The notes under the pieces: generated by a model
Databases searched by the model: none
Told to the model about the DNA's origin: nothing
The model's input: the letters and a program-made list of their open reading frames with translations, nothing else
Program-made: the position numbers and the translations under genes
In this document: positions 52,030-64,000 of the stretch, in pieces
Position numbering within the stretch: the stretch's first letter is position 1
Layout of the letters: every line of letters starts with the position of its first letter
Source: Pomphorhynchus laevis
Taxonomy: Eukaryota > Acanthocephala > Palaeacanthocephala > Echinorhynchida > Pomphorhynchidae
Direction: 5' to 3'
Assembly (NCBI GenBank): GCA_012934845.2
Contig: WNNJ02002827.1
Coordinates: 124,001 to 188,000, forward strand
DNA: 64,000 nt

Positions 52030-55000
52030 ATTGCGCTTAATCTCTCGATAAAAGATCATGCCTAGAAAAGCTCCTTATACAATACCCGTTGCTGATAACG
52101 CATCTTCCAAATCGGAATGCAATGATCGATATACAAGTTTGAAAGTTGGATGCGATTGTAAATATTGTGACGTATGGACCTTCGTTGAAGTTAAAACATC
52201 TGAACGTTATGTGTATCAAAGTAAACCGTTTACATGTGGATTTGTGAATCAGCAAAACTTTCACAGCTAACATGATCCCCCAATTTTGTCTCACATACGA
52301 TTACTCAGACCGATACTGTTTTCGACGTGTCCCTCGCATCAACACCTAACTTCGCATCGTATAATCCCAATCTTGAACCTTTTTACACATAGTCATCGTT
52401 CAACATACGATAAAACTTCCATTCATCTTCATCCTAGCGAGATAAACAGTAAGGCTGTTCATATCGTACCTACTCTTTCCTATTCCTCCACTATCTAAAT
52501 ATATTTCATACTTCTTTCTTCGCTTCGCCTACTCCTAACTCTACCTCCAACGTATCACTTCTAAATAATTTACATCCTTTCGTCAAAACCATCTCCAGTA
52601 ACATCTCCGATTAACCGATTCAACACTCCATTTTTGTCACAAATGCTCCAACTTATCTTCAATCTCCATTGAGCACCCCTGGCATTCCCACGTTTAAGTG
52701 CTCTTTTGCAACTACTCCTACTAGCTCTGTTCGTCCACCACATCCACGTAATTGTTTTCCTTCGCGCATTTGCTGTATTATCATATCTAACTTTAAGCTA
52801 CTCGAATCTGCTTCTCCACAATCTCGCCTCGATGATGATGTATCTGCTTTCAGGTCTATCCTAGCAACCATTCTTCCTGATGATACTCCATCCCTCTTCA
52901 CTAATATCGCTCCTGTATCTTTGATCCGTTTAAACAAATCCACTAAATCCAATCATCTTAGACCTCCACTCCTAAAAATCGTTTTTCGACATAGCTCGCA
53001 TGCTTCCTTGGTACTCTCCTAACGTTTTAAACTTCTTACCACTTCATCTACTTGTCGTATCTATCTTGACCGCTCCCCTTCCGAAATTACCCAGCTCAAT
53101 CTAGCTCGCATTGAGAAACATCGACGTGAAACAAACGGTGAGTCATCTTTCTCTACACGTCAAATCAACGGAAATTTTCACGTTGTACACACAAGGCCAA
53201 AAATTAGATGGCGTCCCATCTCTCCCCCTTGTCTTCTTCGCTAGTCGATCTCGCTCTTAAGCGTGCTTTTCGTCTTAGTCTGTTCAACACTCGCTCCATT
53301 CTTCATATAGCTGATATGCTCCTTGATATCTTCGATCAATTATCTATCGATATTCTCTGCATTACCGAATCCTGGCATTGTGACATTGACGATCCTGCTA
53401 TTCGTCGTCTATGTCGCTCTGGTTGTTCTTTAGTTAAATCAGCTCGTTTAATTGCCTCTCATACATCTACTGCTTCTAACCATGGCGGTATTGTTTCCGT
53501 TGCCCGCCACTTAATGTCTCTATGTAAAATTAACGTAAACATCCGTTACATCTCGTTCGAATTACTCATATACAGACTATCAACTCCTTTCCCTCAGGAA
53601 CTTGTGATTGTATACCGTCCAGGTTCAGTTGCCCCCTCACGTATCTTTATTAACGACCTTGCAGATCTTATGTCTCAATGTTCATTGTCTTATACTCTTT
53701 TTTTTGTTCTCGGTGACTTTAACATTCGTCTTGATCGCCTGGCTGACTCTGACTATATCACTTTAACTAATATTTTTTCTGATTTTAACTATAAATTACT
53801 TTCAACAAGCCCAACTCATATTCTCGGCGGTGCTCTCGACATCATTGCTGTTCCTAACTGCTTCAATGACTATACCTCCTTGTCAATTACTGATCCTGGT
53901 TTGTCCAATCATTTCCTTGTCACTCTTACTCTTACTCGTCCCCATCCTCTTTCTCCGCCTCCACCATTATCCACACCAAGTCGACCCTGGAAACTTCTTG
54001 ATATCCCTATTCTCTGCACAGCCTTACTCAATTCTTCACTATTTTCACTTCCTCTTAACTATCTCTCTTTCGATGATCTCTGCATTCTGTTTTATTCTGA
54101 ACTTATGTCTATCATCAATAACCTTCTGCCTAGTCGACAGTCTCACCGCTTACGCCATGCTCCCTGATTTGATTATGACTGTAGTCTTTCTAAGCGTCGA
54201 CTTCGTCACTCTTTTCGTGTGTATAATCGCTTTCTTAAACGTTCTCCTAACTCACTCCCTTCAAATCTCCGTGATTCCTACTTTTCTCTACGCCGTTCAC
54301 ATCTTATTCTTATACGTACTAAACATACTATCTTTTGGCGAAATCAACTCGAGTCATATTCCAACTCTAAATCTAATTGGAAAATCTTAAATTCAATTCT
54401 TTCACGATCATTTACTCCTTGTAATATAAATCCTGATGAATTTTCTTCTTATCTACAAACTAAGCTATATAATTTACTTTCCCTACTACCCATAGCCTCC
54501 TTGTACCCTCGCTTCTTTTTTAACACTTCCCTCCTAGAGCTATACCACTTTCTTCCCGTTTTATCTGATGAAGTTTCTTGCCACATTAAATAAATTTGTA
54601 TTACTGCTATCTTCGTACCGTCCTGACTAACTTCTCCAAACCCTCTCTAAATTCATTGAGCGTCTCGTTCTCAAGCAAGTTAATACATATCTCTTTCCCT
54701 ACAACTTATTTCCTCCCTTCCAAGCCGCTTTTCGCTCGAATCACTCTACTAAAACTGCCTGTCTTAAAGTTTATAATGACTTACTCATATCGCGCGATCA
54801 TAAATTATGTAGTGTCATGGTTTCTCTTGATCTATCGTCTGCTTTTGACATCGTCGATCAGTCGATCTTCTCCATCGCCTTCGTCAGTATTATGGCTTCT
54901 CTTAACCCACTGTATCATGGTTTTCTTCATATCTATCAAACCGTACATTTCGCGTCTATTCTAATTCTCTCTTCTATCCTTCATACATCTTAATCGGTGT

Positions 55001-55645
55001 TCCACACGTCTCCGTATTAGGCCCTATGCTTTTCTTTCGTTTTCTCGGTGACTTGTCTTCGATTTCTCATACATTTAACTCTAATGTTATCCAATATGCT
55101 GATGACATTCTCATATATGCTCACGCACCTGCTTATCGTATTCATGATCTTAGTGCTTCTGTTTCCAGCTGTCTTGTCTCGATTTTCAATCATCTTTCTT
55201 CCCTTCGCCTTTCGCTGAATCCTGATAAATCTAAATTTACGTGGATCCTACCTCGACGTTTCGACTTAGAACCTCCCTCCGTATCATTAAATTCTACAAT
55301 TCTTCCTATCGTTGATAATCTCGTTTTCCTAGGCTTTCATTTCGACAACCGACTTTCACTTAAACCTTTCGTTAGAGATAAAGTACGCTCATCTACCTTG
55401 ATACTCCGCAAACTCCGTCAAGTTCGTAGATTGATCGATTTCCCTTTTTGTATGACTCTTATATCTTCTATCTCTTTTTCTAAACTTGGCTACTGTCTTA
55501 GTCTATTTACCAACTCACCTAAATCCACTTTTTTCTCCTACAAAGCATCGTCAGCGCAGCCGTCCGAGTTCTCCTCCGTCTTCATCGTGTTGATCATACA
55601 TCCTACCATCTTGCTTCTCTCGATTTGCCTACAATTTATTGTCGT
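52030..55645 (+). mobile_element. CR1-like LINE, subfamily 2, near full length but broken
   Basis: Starts with an ATG frame at 52058 and holds, in order, an N-terminal Cys finger, a Ser/Pro-rich linker, an APE endonuclease (53208-54167: FNTRSILHIADMLLDIFDQL, ILCITESWHC, FVLGDFNIRL), the pre-RT region to 54590 and RT from 54700 to 55645 (SLDLSSAFDIVDQ, IQYADDILIYAHAP, NPDKSKFTWILPRR, FHFDNRLSLK). The region around 54577 shows a deletion filled by about 27 bp resembling the 3' end of a related LINE. It stops at about 55645 in a junction with a minus-strand LINE piece. Many frame changes. Confidence 0.83.
52058..52270 (+). pseudogene. N-terminal Cys-finger segment of the CR1-like LINE ORF
   Basis: The frame encodes VGCDCKYCDVWTFVEV, then PFTCGFVNQ. 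The other near full-length LINE of this group has, on the minus strand at about 63985-63880, RVQCSIHDCSVWTTVACDKN, then FVCGFCANKLIC. The shared spacing CxxxxCxVWTxV...FxCGFxxNK/Q fits a PHD-like treble-clef finger (C..C, W, C..C) at the start of the LINE ORF. In this copy the last Cys pair is incomplete. Not a stand-alone host gene. Confidence 0.6.
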
Positions 55646-55835
55646 GTTCAAATTCACTATTACAGTCATCAATATCTCGTATAACGATCCAAATTTTAAG
55701 ATCATCAGCGAATGTCAAGTGAGTGTTTTCAATACGTAAGAGTAAATCGTTAAGCAGCGTGATGAATAATATAGGACCTAGTACAGAACCCTGAGGGACA
55801 CCTGTCGACATACTTCTTTCATATAAAATTATTGG
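55645..55835 (-). pseudogene. APE-type LINE RT fragment
   Basis: The minus strand reads STGVPQGSVLGPILFITLLN and THLTFADDLKIW, the RT motifs 4 and 5 with FADD catalytic residues, then a short tail. It is probably from the same group as 19436-21470, whose RT is missing. No more of the element is present. Confidence 0.75.
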
Positions 55836-56034
55836 AAGCAGCATAACTTCAAAATAATGGATGGCGCCTTGAAACGAAATAATAATGCCTTTATTTTTTG
55901 GCCAGCCTATGTTTGTCAAGCACTAAAATATAAAATTCGGTCATTACATTATATTCGAACAATTGATCAAAAAATGAAAAAAAGCACGAAAATATAAAAT
56001 TAAGTTATCACATTAAATTCGTATAATTAAACAG
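55836..56034. other. AT-rich stretch, nothing recognised
   Basis: Two related pieces, CACTAAAATATAAAATTCGG at 55921 and CACGAAAATATAAAATTAAG at 55985, show a short imperfect tandem repeat of about 64 bp. No gene. Confidence 0.5.
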
Positions 56035-56172
56035 AAAGTCTGTTCTAATTCATCATCCTCCCCTCCCACCCCTATTTTTGTTTGCGCGGTCTCACAAGGT
56101 TCAGTCGTAGGTCCCCTGTTTTTCTCTATTCTGCTTTGCGATCTCTCTCCGTTTATCAAACCTTACTTCTTT
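56035..56172 (+). pseudogene. CR1-like LINE RT fragment, subfamily 1
   Basis: About 135 bp matching 19090-19225 and 35175-35300: TCTGTTCTAATTCATCATCC, then GTTTGCGCGGTCTCACAAGG and GTCCCCTG, that is the VPQGSVLGPLLFSLL region. Truncated on both sides and joined to a Ty3 fossil. Confidence 0.75.
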
Positions 56173-56174
56173 AG

Positions 56175-59100
56175 CGCAATTTATCAGACAATTGAAGCTG
56201 GAAAATCGATTGATAGTTTTTCAAGTTGTACGATGGACATGCTTCTCAAACAAGACGTCCTCAATTTGACTAGGGATACAATCGATGCTGAAACTCATTG
56301 GCGACATTGGAAGAAGCGCCTTATCTCGTTCATGACAAGTATCGAAAATTTATAGGATGAACATAAATTACTTTTGGTAACAAACCTGGTCACAAGCGAA
56401 TTGTTCCGATCCTTTGAGTCATGTCAAACGTTCGACGAAGCGCTTTCCGCGTTAGAAGTACTCTTCGTTAAGCCGCGTAATATAATATTTCAACGACACG
56501 TATTATTAACATGTTGACAATCCACTTCACAGACAATATATGATTTTGTACTGGAGTTATTGCGTCTGGAGAAGTCATGTGAGTTTGAAGATGTCGAGGC
56601 CAAAGAGCATCACGATCTTTATGTACGAGATTCTTTTATTCGAGGATTGAGATCACCAGGTATTCGGCAAAGATTGCTCGAACGACATCGCCTCACGTTG
56701 GACGAGGCATATGAGGCTGCTCGATCGCTGGAGCAGGCAGAAATCCAAGCAAATAATTATTCGACGGTGAACCCGTATACATCAGACATAGTTAACGTGG
56801 CTGCATATGAAAGCACGAAACTCGACAACACCAACTATAGCGAAATGAATGCAGTGCTCAAAAACTGTTTCTTTTGCGGAGGCCTCCAACATCCTCGCAC
56901 TCAATGTCCGGCTCGAGAGGCAGAATGTAGAAAGTGCCGAAAGAAAGGACATTTTGCCAAGATGTGCCGATAAACTAGACGAAGAAAAATGTATACTTTG
57001 GATACTACTAGTATTGCTTAAATTACATGCTCGTCGATCACTTCAGGATTATCCCGTTAGACTACGAAAATAAGAATCGGATCCCTAACCGCCTATGCGC
57101 TAATCGATACGGGTAACAGTGGTAATTTCATATCTACACAAATGGCCAATCGGTGTAAGTTATCCATCCATAAAGGTCACGAACGCGTGCAAATGGAATC
57201 AACCTCATTTGTAAGAATTCTGGACAGATACTGTTTTATCTCGTTCAAATTAAACGGCAATGAATACGACAATGTCAAATGTTTAATTGTTGATGATCTC
57301 GGCGCGGAAATAATTTTGGGTCACCCGTTTTTTGAACGATTATCAAGTGTGACAGTTCAATTTAGAGAAAAGCCTTGTATCATTGTGGGAACTTTACAAG
57401 CTATGAAGATCGAACCGATTTTTCTATTCAAGCATTTGACAACGGACATATATCCAATTCAAACAAAATCTAGACGCCGTACTCCTTCTTAAGATGCGTT
57501 CATACGATCTGAAATAGAGCGACTACTTCGTGACGACATTATCGAAGATAGCTATTCACCGTGGAGAGCTCAGACGTTCATTGTTACCAGCGCGACAAGC
57601 AAAAGGAGAATGGTTGTCGATTATTCGCGAACGATCAACCGGTTTACAATGCTCGACGCGTATCCGTTACCACGTACAGATGATCTGGTCGACAAGTTGT
57701 CAAAGTTCAAAATATTTACATGTCTGGACATAAAGGACGCATACAACCAAATACCAATTCTCCAATCAGAACGAGAATACACGGCGTTTGAAGCGGGAGG
57801 TGGGTTATACTAATATAAACGAATTCACTTTGGCCTAACCAATAGAGTAGCCGTGTTCCAACGTGTGATTAATTCTTTAATACAACAGGAACATGTACAA
57901 GGAGTGTTTACGTATTTAGACGATGTAATAGTTGTTGGTAAAGATCAACAAGAACACGACTGCAATCTTCAACGTTTCTTGAAAGTGGCTCATGCATACA
58001 ATATAACTATGAATGAGTCGAAAAGCTCGTTTGCATCCGAATCAATATGCGTACTGGGTCAATGCATAACTGTAGGCATAGTAAAACCCGATCCCAAAGG
58101 CTCCCTCCACTTGTCGCGCTTTAAGCTCCATTGAATATTCATGGTCATCAACATATATTAGGACTTATAACATATTATTACCGATGGATACCTCATTTTG
58201 CTGATAGAATTCGAAAATTCGCAGAATGTCGAGAATTTCCATTGAGTGAATCTGCATTGGCTAGCCTAAATGATATTAAATCGGCTTTCCTTGTAACTTG
58301 TCGTTCAAGCATAAGCGAAGAACTGCCGTTCGAAGTCGAGACGGATGCGTCGAAAATTGCAATTTCTGTAACACTCTGTCAACGTGGTCGACCAGTCACG
58401 TTCTTTTCATGCGTACTATCTAAAGCAGAGAAACGACATCCGGCAATCGAATTAAAGCTCTAGCTATCATTGAATCGATCCGGGAATGGCGTCATTATCT
58501 GTTGAAAGGCGTCCGTTCCAGATTATTACAGATCAACGATCGGTGTCGTTTATGATGTCTTCACATTCAAGTAGGTTAAGAATGAGAAGATAGAGCGCTG
58601 GAGACTAGAACTTTCGCAGTTTCGATTCGAAATTGTCTACCGCTCAGGAAGAGTAAACCTGGCAGCTGATGCTCTGTCACGTTTGACTTGTTCAGCCATA
58701 GCAAAACAATTGAATTCGCTGGTTAGACTTCATAGAGACCTTTGTCATCCAAAGCAGACGCGAATGCTGCATTATATAAAGGTAAAAAATTTGCCATTCT
58801 CGCTAGACGATGTCCGTGTGGATTGTGAAAATTGCCAAGTTTGCGCGCTAGTAAAATCGAGATACTATCGTCCCCGATAGCAGCATTAATAAAATCTTCA
58901 AAACCGTTTGAGTGATTGTCAATTGACTTCAAAGATCCATTACCTAGTTCCACTGAGAATAAATACATTCTGACAGCGATAGATGAATATTCACGCTTTC
59001 CGTGGGCGTTTCCCTGTCAAAATACGTCGACTGAATCAGAGATGTCATCCTTGGGGGGGGCTTGTTTTATCTGTTTGGAACACCGAAGTCGATTCATTCC

Positions 59101-59245
59101 GACCAGGGAAGTGTGTTTATGTCGCGGGAATTCAAGCAGTTTGCATATACATTAAATATTGCGACAACCAATACATCAGCATGCAATCCCGGAGGCAATG
59201 GACAGTGTGAACGTTTGAATGAATCCATTTGGCGTGCAGTACAAT
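56175..59245 (+). mobile_element. Ty3/gypsy fossil, mag-like, plus strand
   Basis: Order of parts: gag from about 56230 with zinc knuckles (CFFCGGLQHPRTQC, CRKCRKKGHFAKMC), protease (ALIDTGNSGNF), RT (VVDYSRTINRF, YLDDVIVVGKD), RNase H (VETDASK) and integrase (LCHPKQTRML...C..C, SIDFKDPLP, AIDEYSRFPWAF, HSDQGSVF). It has many breaks, lacks recognisable LTRs at both ends and is cut at 59245 by a LINE tail. Older than the elements at 2405 and 6253. Confidence 0.83.
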
Positions 59246-59405
59246 TGGTTACTATTCATATCCGCCAATCAACATATGCCGTGCTTCAAACGCCAAATCC
59301 AATTCCATTTCAACAATTAACTAATTAATCTGTGACTTTTGCTGTTCTTTTTTTGTTAGTGGTCATGTAAGCGTGGCACGCATTTGCCACGTTAAATAAA
59401 TTATT
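59246..59405 (+). mobile_element. CR1-like LINE 3' tail, 5'-truncated
   Basis: Starts TATTCATATCCGCCAATCAA, matching 22832-22860, and ends with GTCATGTAAGCGTGGCACGC and ATTTGCCACGTTAAATAAATTATTATTA, the 3' end type of the CR1-like LINE. It abuts the truncated Ty3 fossil. Confidence 0.78.
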
Positions 59406-59409
59406 ATTA

Positions 59410-60060
59410 TGCAATTTCAGTAGAGTGATTAGAGCGAAAAAAATGGTGAAAAATAGATGTGCATTAACTTGCTCGAGAACAAGACGCTGAAAAAGTTTGG
59501 AAAGGGTTGGGATAAGTGAGATAGGACGTTACGAAGATGGTAGTGAGAGGCCGATAGATTGCTACTTGAAGAGAGGACGAACAGTGGCGCATTTCCAGTA
59601 GGAAGGAAATGTGCGGCTACGGATAGACTAGTCGGACAATGTGGCTAGAAAGGGTGAGATAGATGAGCAGATATTATAATGCAAGTGTGGGAATTAGATC
59701 AGAAGATGATGTTTTATTAGGTTATGACAGAAGAACCGAACAAACTTCATCAAATGAAAACGGGAAGAAGGTGGAAAAGGTCTGAGAGGAAAGTATTCAA
59801 AGAGATGAGAGGATACAAGGGGCATATGGGTAGAAGAGAAAGTAAAGTAGATAGCTTAGATTATAAATAAGAAGAAAATTCATCAGGATTTATGTTACAA
59901 GGGGTAGGTGATTTAGAAAGAATTGAGTTTACGATTTTCGAATGCGATTTAGAGTTGGAAGATGACTCGAGTTGATTTCGCCAAATGAGAATACGCTTAG
60001 TACGCATAAGAATGATATGGACACGGAGAAGACAAAAAAAAACATTTTTTTAAATGTTTA
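59410..60060 (-). pseudogene. CR1-like LINE pre-RT/RT fragment, subfamily 2
   Basis: Read on the minus strand, the region around 59700-59420 matches the fingers segment of the LINE at 52030 (GKCATVRPLFK-like, LPSS..RPIS, LFKRLVLEQVNAHL, FFALITLLKLHN), and 60000-59880 matches its pre-RT part. Several stops; no palm. Confidence 0.6.
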
Positions 60061-60063
60061 AAG

Positions 60064-63000
60064 ATTTATTTTAACGTGACAAATACGTGCCAGCGCACTC
60101 TTACAGTACCACAACAAAACAAAAATGTAAATAATGTGTCGAAAAAGTGTGAACGGAGGAGGTGTTTGAATGTGATAATGGAGGGAGCGTGGTCGACGTC
60201 GAGAGGGAGTCGAATCCAGGCGAATGAGGCGGCGACGAGGAAGGATCGGAGACCGTAGTTGTTGAATTAATTGGGAACGTGGAGTAAGAGGGTATGACAG
60301 GAACGAAGCGATAGCGAGGTGGGTCGAGTGTCGCCTAAGAAAAAAGGTTGATGAACGATGGGGAGCTGACAGCGATGAGACGAAAAGTTACGAAAAGATG
60401 GCGGAGTTTGATGCGGATGTGGAAGTGGGCCAGGAGAGTTGGGCAATATATGTGGATGTACGGCCGAAGCGACAGAGACGAAAGAGCACTCGAAGGGCGG
60501 GGTTGATTATTCGTTGTAAAAGTAGGATTATGGATTTTGGAGAATTGCCGAATAGGCTAAGGCAGTAATCGATTTTAGGAAAACGAAGCGATGAAAGAAG
60601 AGGAATGCAAGAACGGAAGTTGATAAGGGTGCGGATACGGCAGATGTCACAGAGAATTAAGTTAGACGAACGGACCTTGTCACGGACGAAGGGTTTAAGG
60701 AAAAGGTGATCGTCGAAATGGAAGCCTAAGAAAGTAAGATTGTGGACTATGGGCATGATCGATGAGGCAAAAGATACAGTGGGAGGAGTTATGTTTTGTT
60801 TACGGGGGAGTATCCACATTATTTTGGACTTGTCGGGGTTTAGAACGAGATGGAGATTGGAGATACGTTTGTATATAGAAGAAATACAGTTCCAGGCAGA
60901 TATGCCGATATCGTATATGCGATGTGCGGGTGCATGATCATAGATGAGGATGTCATCGGCGTATTCCATGACATTAAAAGAAAAAAGGTTTGATAAACAG
61001 AGATAAATCGCCAATCAGAAGAGAGAAAAGCAGGGGACCTATGACAGAACATTGTGGGAACCCGCAAAAAAAGGAATGGATAGGAGGATGATGAATTAGA
61101 ACAGACGCGAAAGGAACGGTCGGATAGATATGAGGCAAACCATGCTACGAAGGAGGAAGAAAAGCCGTAATCATAACGAAGGCGAGAAAGGAGGACGGAG
61201 TGGTCGACAATGTCGAATGCGGAGGAGAGGTCGAGGGAGATGAGAACACTATATAGAGCCTTGTCTCGAGAAATGAGTAAGTCGTTGTACACTTTTATGC
61301 ATGCGATTTCTGTCGAGTGATTAGAGCGGAAAGCGGATTGGAAAGGATAGTACTGATTGGATGAGGAGAGATAAGCGTTGATCTTTATTAAGATGTGGCG
61401 TTCTAAGAGCTTAGAAAGAGAAGGGAGTAGATAAATGGGGCGATAGCTAGAAGGAAGGGAGGGGTCGAGCGATTGTTTCTTAAGAAGGGGACGAAAAATT
61501 GCGGATTTCCAGTGTGAAGGGAATATACTACTGCGGATAGACGAGTTAAACAAGGATGTGAAAAACGAGGATATCGATAAGCATGTGGATTTAAATTGGT
61601 GAGTAGGCAGGGGATCGGCAGGTGATGTTTTGTTGGGCAAGGACATTAGGACATATGATACTTCGGTAGGTGAGCCAGGGAGAGGATGAAAAGTTTTGGA
61701 AGGATGAGGCTAGGCGGGGAAGAGATTTGGAAGGATGAGGCTATGCGGAAAAGAGTTTTGTTGGGCAGACCGAGGGTGTGAGAGAGCAACGTGGATATTT
61801 TAGTCTGGAGAAATGACGAATAATCATTGACATTGATGTTGCACGGCGAAGAGGAGCGAGCAAGGATTGAGTTAAAAGTGTGCCAGAGAGTCTTAGAGTT
61901 GAATGAAGTGATGATTTTATGCTGCCAGAAGAGTTGCATTTGGTACGTAGTAGGTTGAGATGAGACCGGCGAAGAGCAAGATAGGAATCACGGAAAGACG
62001 GAGTGATCGAGCGGAAATCACTTCTGAGAGAGCGGTGATAGACTCGAAAAGCATGGCGGTATTCGACGCTTTGAGAGTAGGCATTGGATGTCAAACCATG
62101 GGGCACGGTGCAAGCGACGGTGGGGGGTGAGACTTGAAGGGCAAGAAAAGATCGAGTGTGGATGCGAGTGCAGAGTCGAAAGAAAAGGCGAAATCGTGAG
62201 GAGATGAATATGTTATTGTGGGATAGGATAGAGACGATTTGAGTAAGGCGGAGCGAAGTGAGAGTCCAAGATTTCTCCTTTGCGACGTAGGATTGTAGGT
62301 GTGTGCGGAGGGGTTTGATTGTGAGTGAGATCAAGGGTGACGAGAAAGTTATTAGATAGACCATGACCATAGATGTACAGTGAGGTGTATGCAGCAAAAT
62401 GATCAGGGACATCGATGATGTCGAGTGGCCCACCAAGGATATGTGTGGGGGCAGTGGAGATTAGTTTGTAATTGTAGTTGGATAGAATGTTGATGAACCG
62501 GATGGAATTCGTGGAAGAGCTGGCAGTCTTGGCGGATATTGAAGTCGCCTAGAACGAGTGAAGGGTTTGAGGACAAATAACAATGAGAAAGGAGGTCAGC
62601 GAGTTCGGTACAAAATAAGGATGTAGGAGCTGATGAACCAGGACGGTATACAATGGCGAGATCTAGAGTGATCGGGTTAGAATAACGACGAGTGAGCAAT
62701 TCAAAAGAGCAAGGACTGAAAGGGGGATTAATTTTGCGAAGAGACGCGGGGTGACGCGCGAATGCGACGATGCCGCCATGATTAGAGAATTTAGAAGGGC
62801 ATGAGCTGAGGCGGCGGGCGGATTCGACTATGGAGCTACCGGCAGAGAGCAGACTGCGAATGGAAAGGTCGTCGGAATCTGAGTGCCAGGATTCGGTGAG
62901 ACCGAAGAGATCGATGGATTGCTATGTGAATAGGTTGAGGATAGTATCGGATTTATTGAGAATATATCTAGTGTTGAGGAGGCCGAGGCGGAAACCGTGT

Positions 63001-64000
63001 GTGGTGGCGAAAGAGTCTAGTGGAGAAGACACATAGGGGAGATGGAGCGCCATCGAATTTTGGACGGGTGTGGACAACTTGAAAATTTCCGTCTGTTTCG
63101 AATGGAGAGTGATGTTTCGCCGTTTTCCTCGCGACGGCGTTTTTGATGCGGGCAGAAGAGATTTGTGCGATTTCAGAAGGGTGCGATCGGCGAAAATTTG
63201 AGTGGTTGAAGATGACATGAGTTTAAATCGTTGAGAGAGGACAGAAGACGCGTGAGAGCAATGCTTGAAAACAATTTTTAGGAGAGGGGGCTGGGAAGGA
63301 TTAGATTGAGAAGATTTGTTTAGACGGATGAATGTGACAGGAGAAATATCCTTGAAAAAGGATTGTATATCCACATGAACCAATATACGAGAGGATGGAT
63401 ATGAAGGGGGAAACATCGTGTTTGAGACGTGCTTGTGGAGATAAGGAGTTGGAAGGAGTGATATTAGTGACGATGAAGCAACGATCGCGAGAAGAAAAGC
63501 GCTTGTTTAAAGAAGGTCGACTGACGTGAGTGGGTGAGATCACGATAGAATAGCTGACAGTTGATGATTTGGATGGATTTGGTTTGATAACGGGAGACAT
63601 AGGAAATGATAATAAAGAGGGTGACAAGCGATGCGAAGAAAAGGTTAAGAGTGGAAGGATCGTGGAGGTTGATGGATGTGATTTTGATTGATGGATGCAA
63701 GTTATTGAGGAACGAGATGGGAAGGACGGGACGGGGGTGATCGGGAATGAAGATGACATGGAATGGGAAGTGTATATGGTGGCAGGGTCGGTAAGTGGAG
63801 AAATGACATTAGAAACGACGGGGGTAGTTTGAGTTGACGTGTTGGATGTTGATATGTGCTCATTGGAAAGAGTGCAGATTAGTTTGTTGGCACAAAAACC
63901 ACATACGAAGTCATCTTTAGACTTATTCTTGTCGCAGGCGACTGTTGTCCAGACGCTGCAGTCGTGTATCGAGCACTGGACTCGCTGTTGTCCATATTTG
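60064..64000 (-). mobile_element. CR1-like LINE, subfamily 1, near full length, runs off the window
   Basis: The minus strand runs from an N-terminal Cys-finger region (about 63990-63870), a Ser/Pro-rich linker (63759-63300: PVIKPNPSKSSTV), APE endonuclease (FRLGLLNTRYILNKSDTILN, LVLGDFNIRQ, 62990-62400), the pre-RT region (61939-61646), RT (61646-60840: SYRPIYLLPSLSKLLERHI, SLDLSSAFDIVDHS; palm EYADDILIYDHAP near 60960) and the tail with ILPRKQN, HFDDHLFLKPFV and LRSFLVAASFAWIRL (60240-60190). The 3' end is at about 60064-60110 with AATAAA. At least five frame changes are seen. The element 5' end is probably beyond 64000. Confidence 0.85.

Noticed and set aside
52058-52270. Small host gene of 70 codons
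   Set aside because: Its Cys-finger pattern matches the 5' region of the CR1-like LINE near 63900 and it stands directly ahead of LINE sequence.
56175-59245. LTRs for the plus-strand Ty3 fossil
   Set aside because: I looked for a repeat shared between its two edges and found none; both edges are junctions with LINE pieces.

Overview
The window is animal (invertebrate) chromosomal DNA. Eukaryotic evidence: a tRNA-Ala gene with internal promoter boxes, poly(A)-tailed retrocopies, a splice acceptor with a TTTCAG end, and conserved metazoan proteins (PCID2, TBL3/UTP13, a Rap1GAP-type GAP domain, ubiquilin). I cannot name the species. Intergenic DNA is very AT-rich, the two complete host genes are single open frames without introns, and retroelements fill most of the window.

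Layout. 1-13.2 kb: minus-strand copies of a non-LTR element with a C-terminal restriction-like endonuclease (RLE), one interrupted by a plus-strand Ty3 element of the short-LTR mag type, itself interrupted by a younger minus-strand Ty3 element; both insertions show 5-bp target duplications. 13.4-16.4 kb: a LINE tail, then host gene PCID2 (+) converging on a terminal exon of a Rap1GAP-like gene (-). 16.5-27.8 kb: a CR1/L2-like LINE (+), an APE-type LINE (-), a LINE tail, a Penelope GIY-YIG remnant (-) and an I/R1-like two-ORF LINE (-). 28-31 kb: Penelope-like fragments in both orientations with two arrays of one 33-bp repeat. 31-39 kb: ubiquilin remnants (UBA part on -, STI1 part on +), tRNA-Ala, CR1-like pieces, two copies of a foldback MITE and an RTE-type LINE. 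39-48.3 kb: a minus-strand Ty3 fossil, a second type of RT-nuclease element (+), a LINE tail, a complete RLE element with a 984-codon open frame and a 15-bp target duplication, a probable tRNA-derived SINE and a 523-bp 5'-truncated RLE copy with perfect 14-bp target duplications. 48.7-51.2 kb: host gene TBL3/UTP13 (-). 52-64 kb: a near full-length CR1-like LINE (+) with an N-terminal Cys finger, a Ty3 fossil (+), and another near full-length CR1-like LINE (-) running off the end.

There is no operon-like or defence-like gene cluster. Host functions are mRNA export (PCID2), small-subunit rRNA processing (TBL3), Rap GTPase signalling (exon only) and ubiquitin shuttling (pseudogene only). The most notable points are the complete RLE element and its recurrent nuclease-only copies, a shared self-complementary primer-site arrangement in two Ty3 elements, a 33-bp minisatellite tied to a Penelope element, and the ubiquilin gene found in two opposed pieces.
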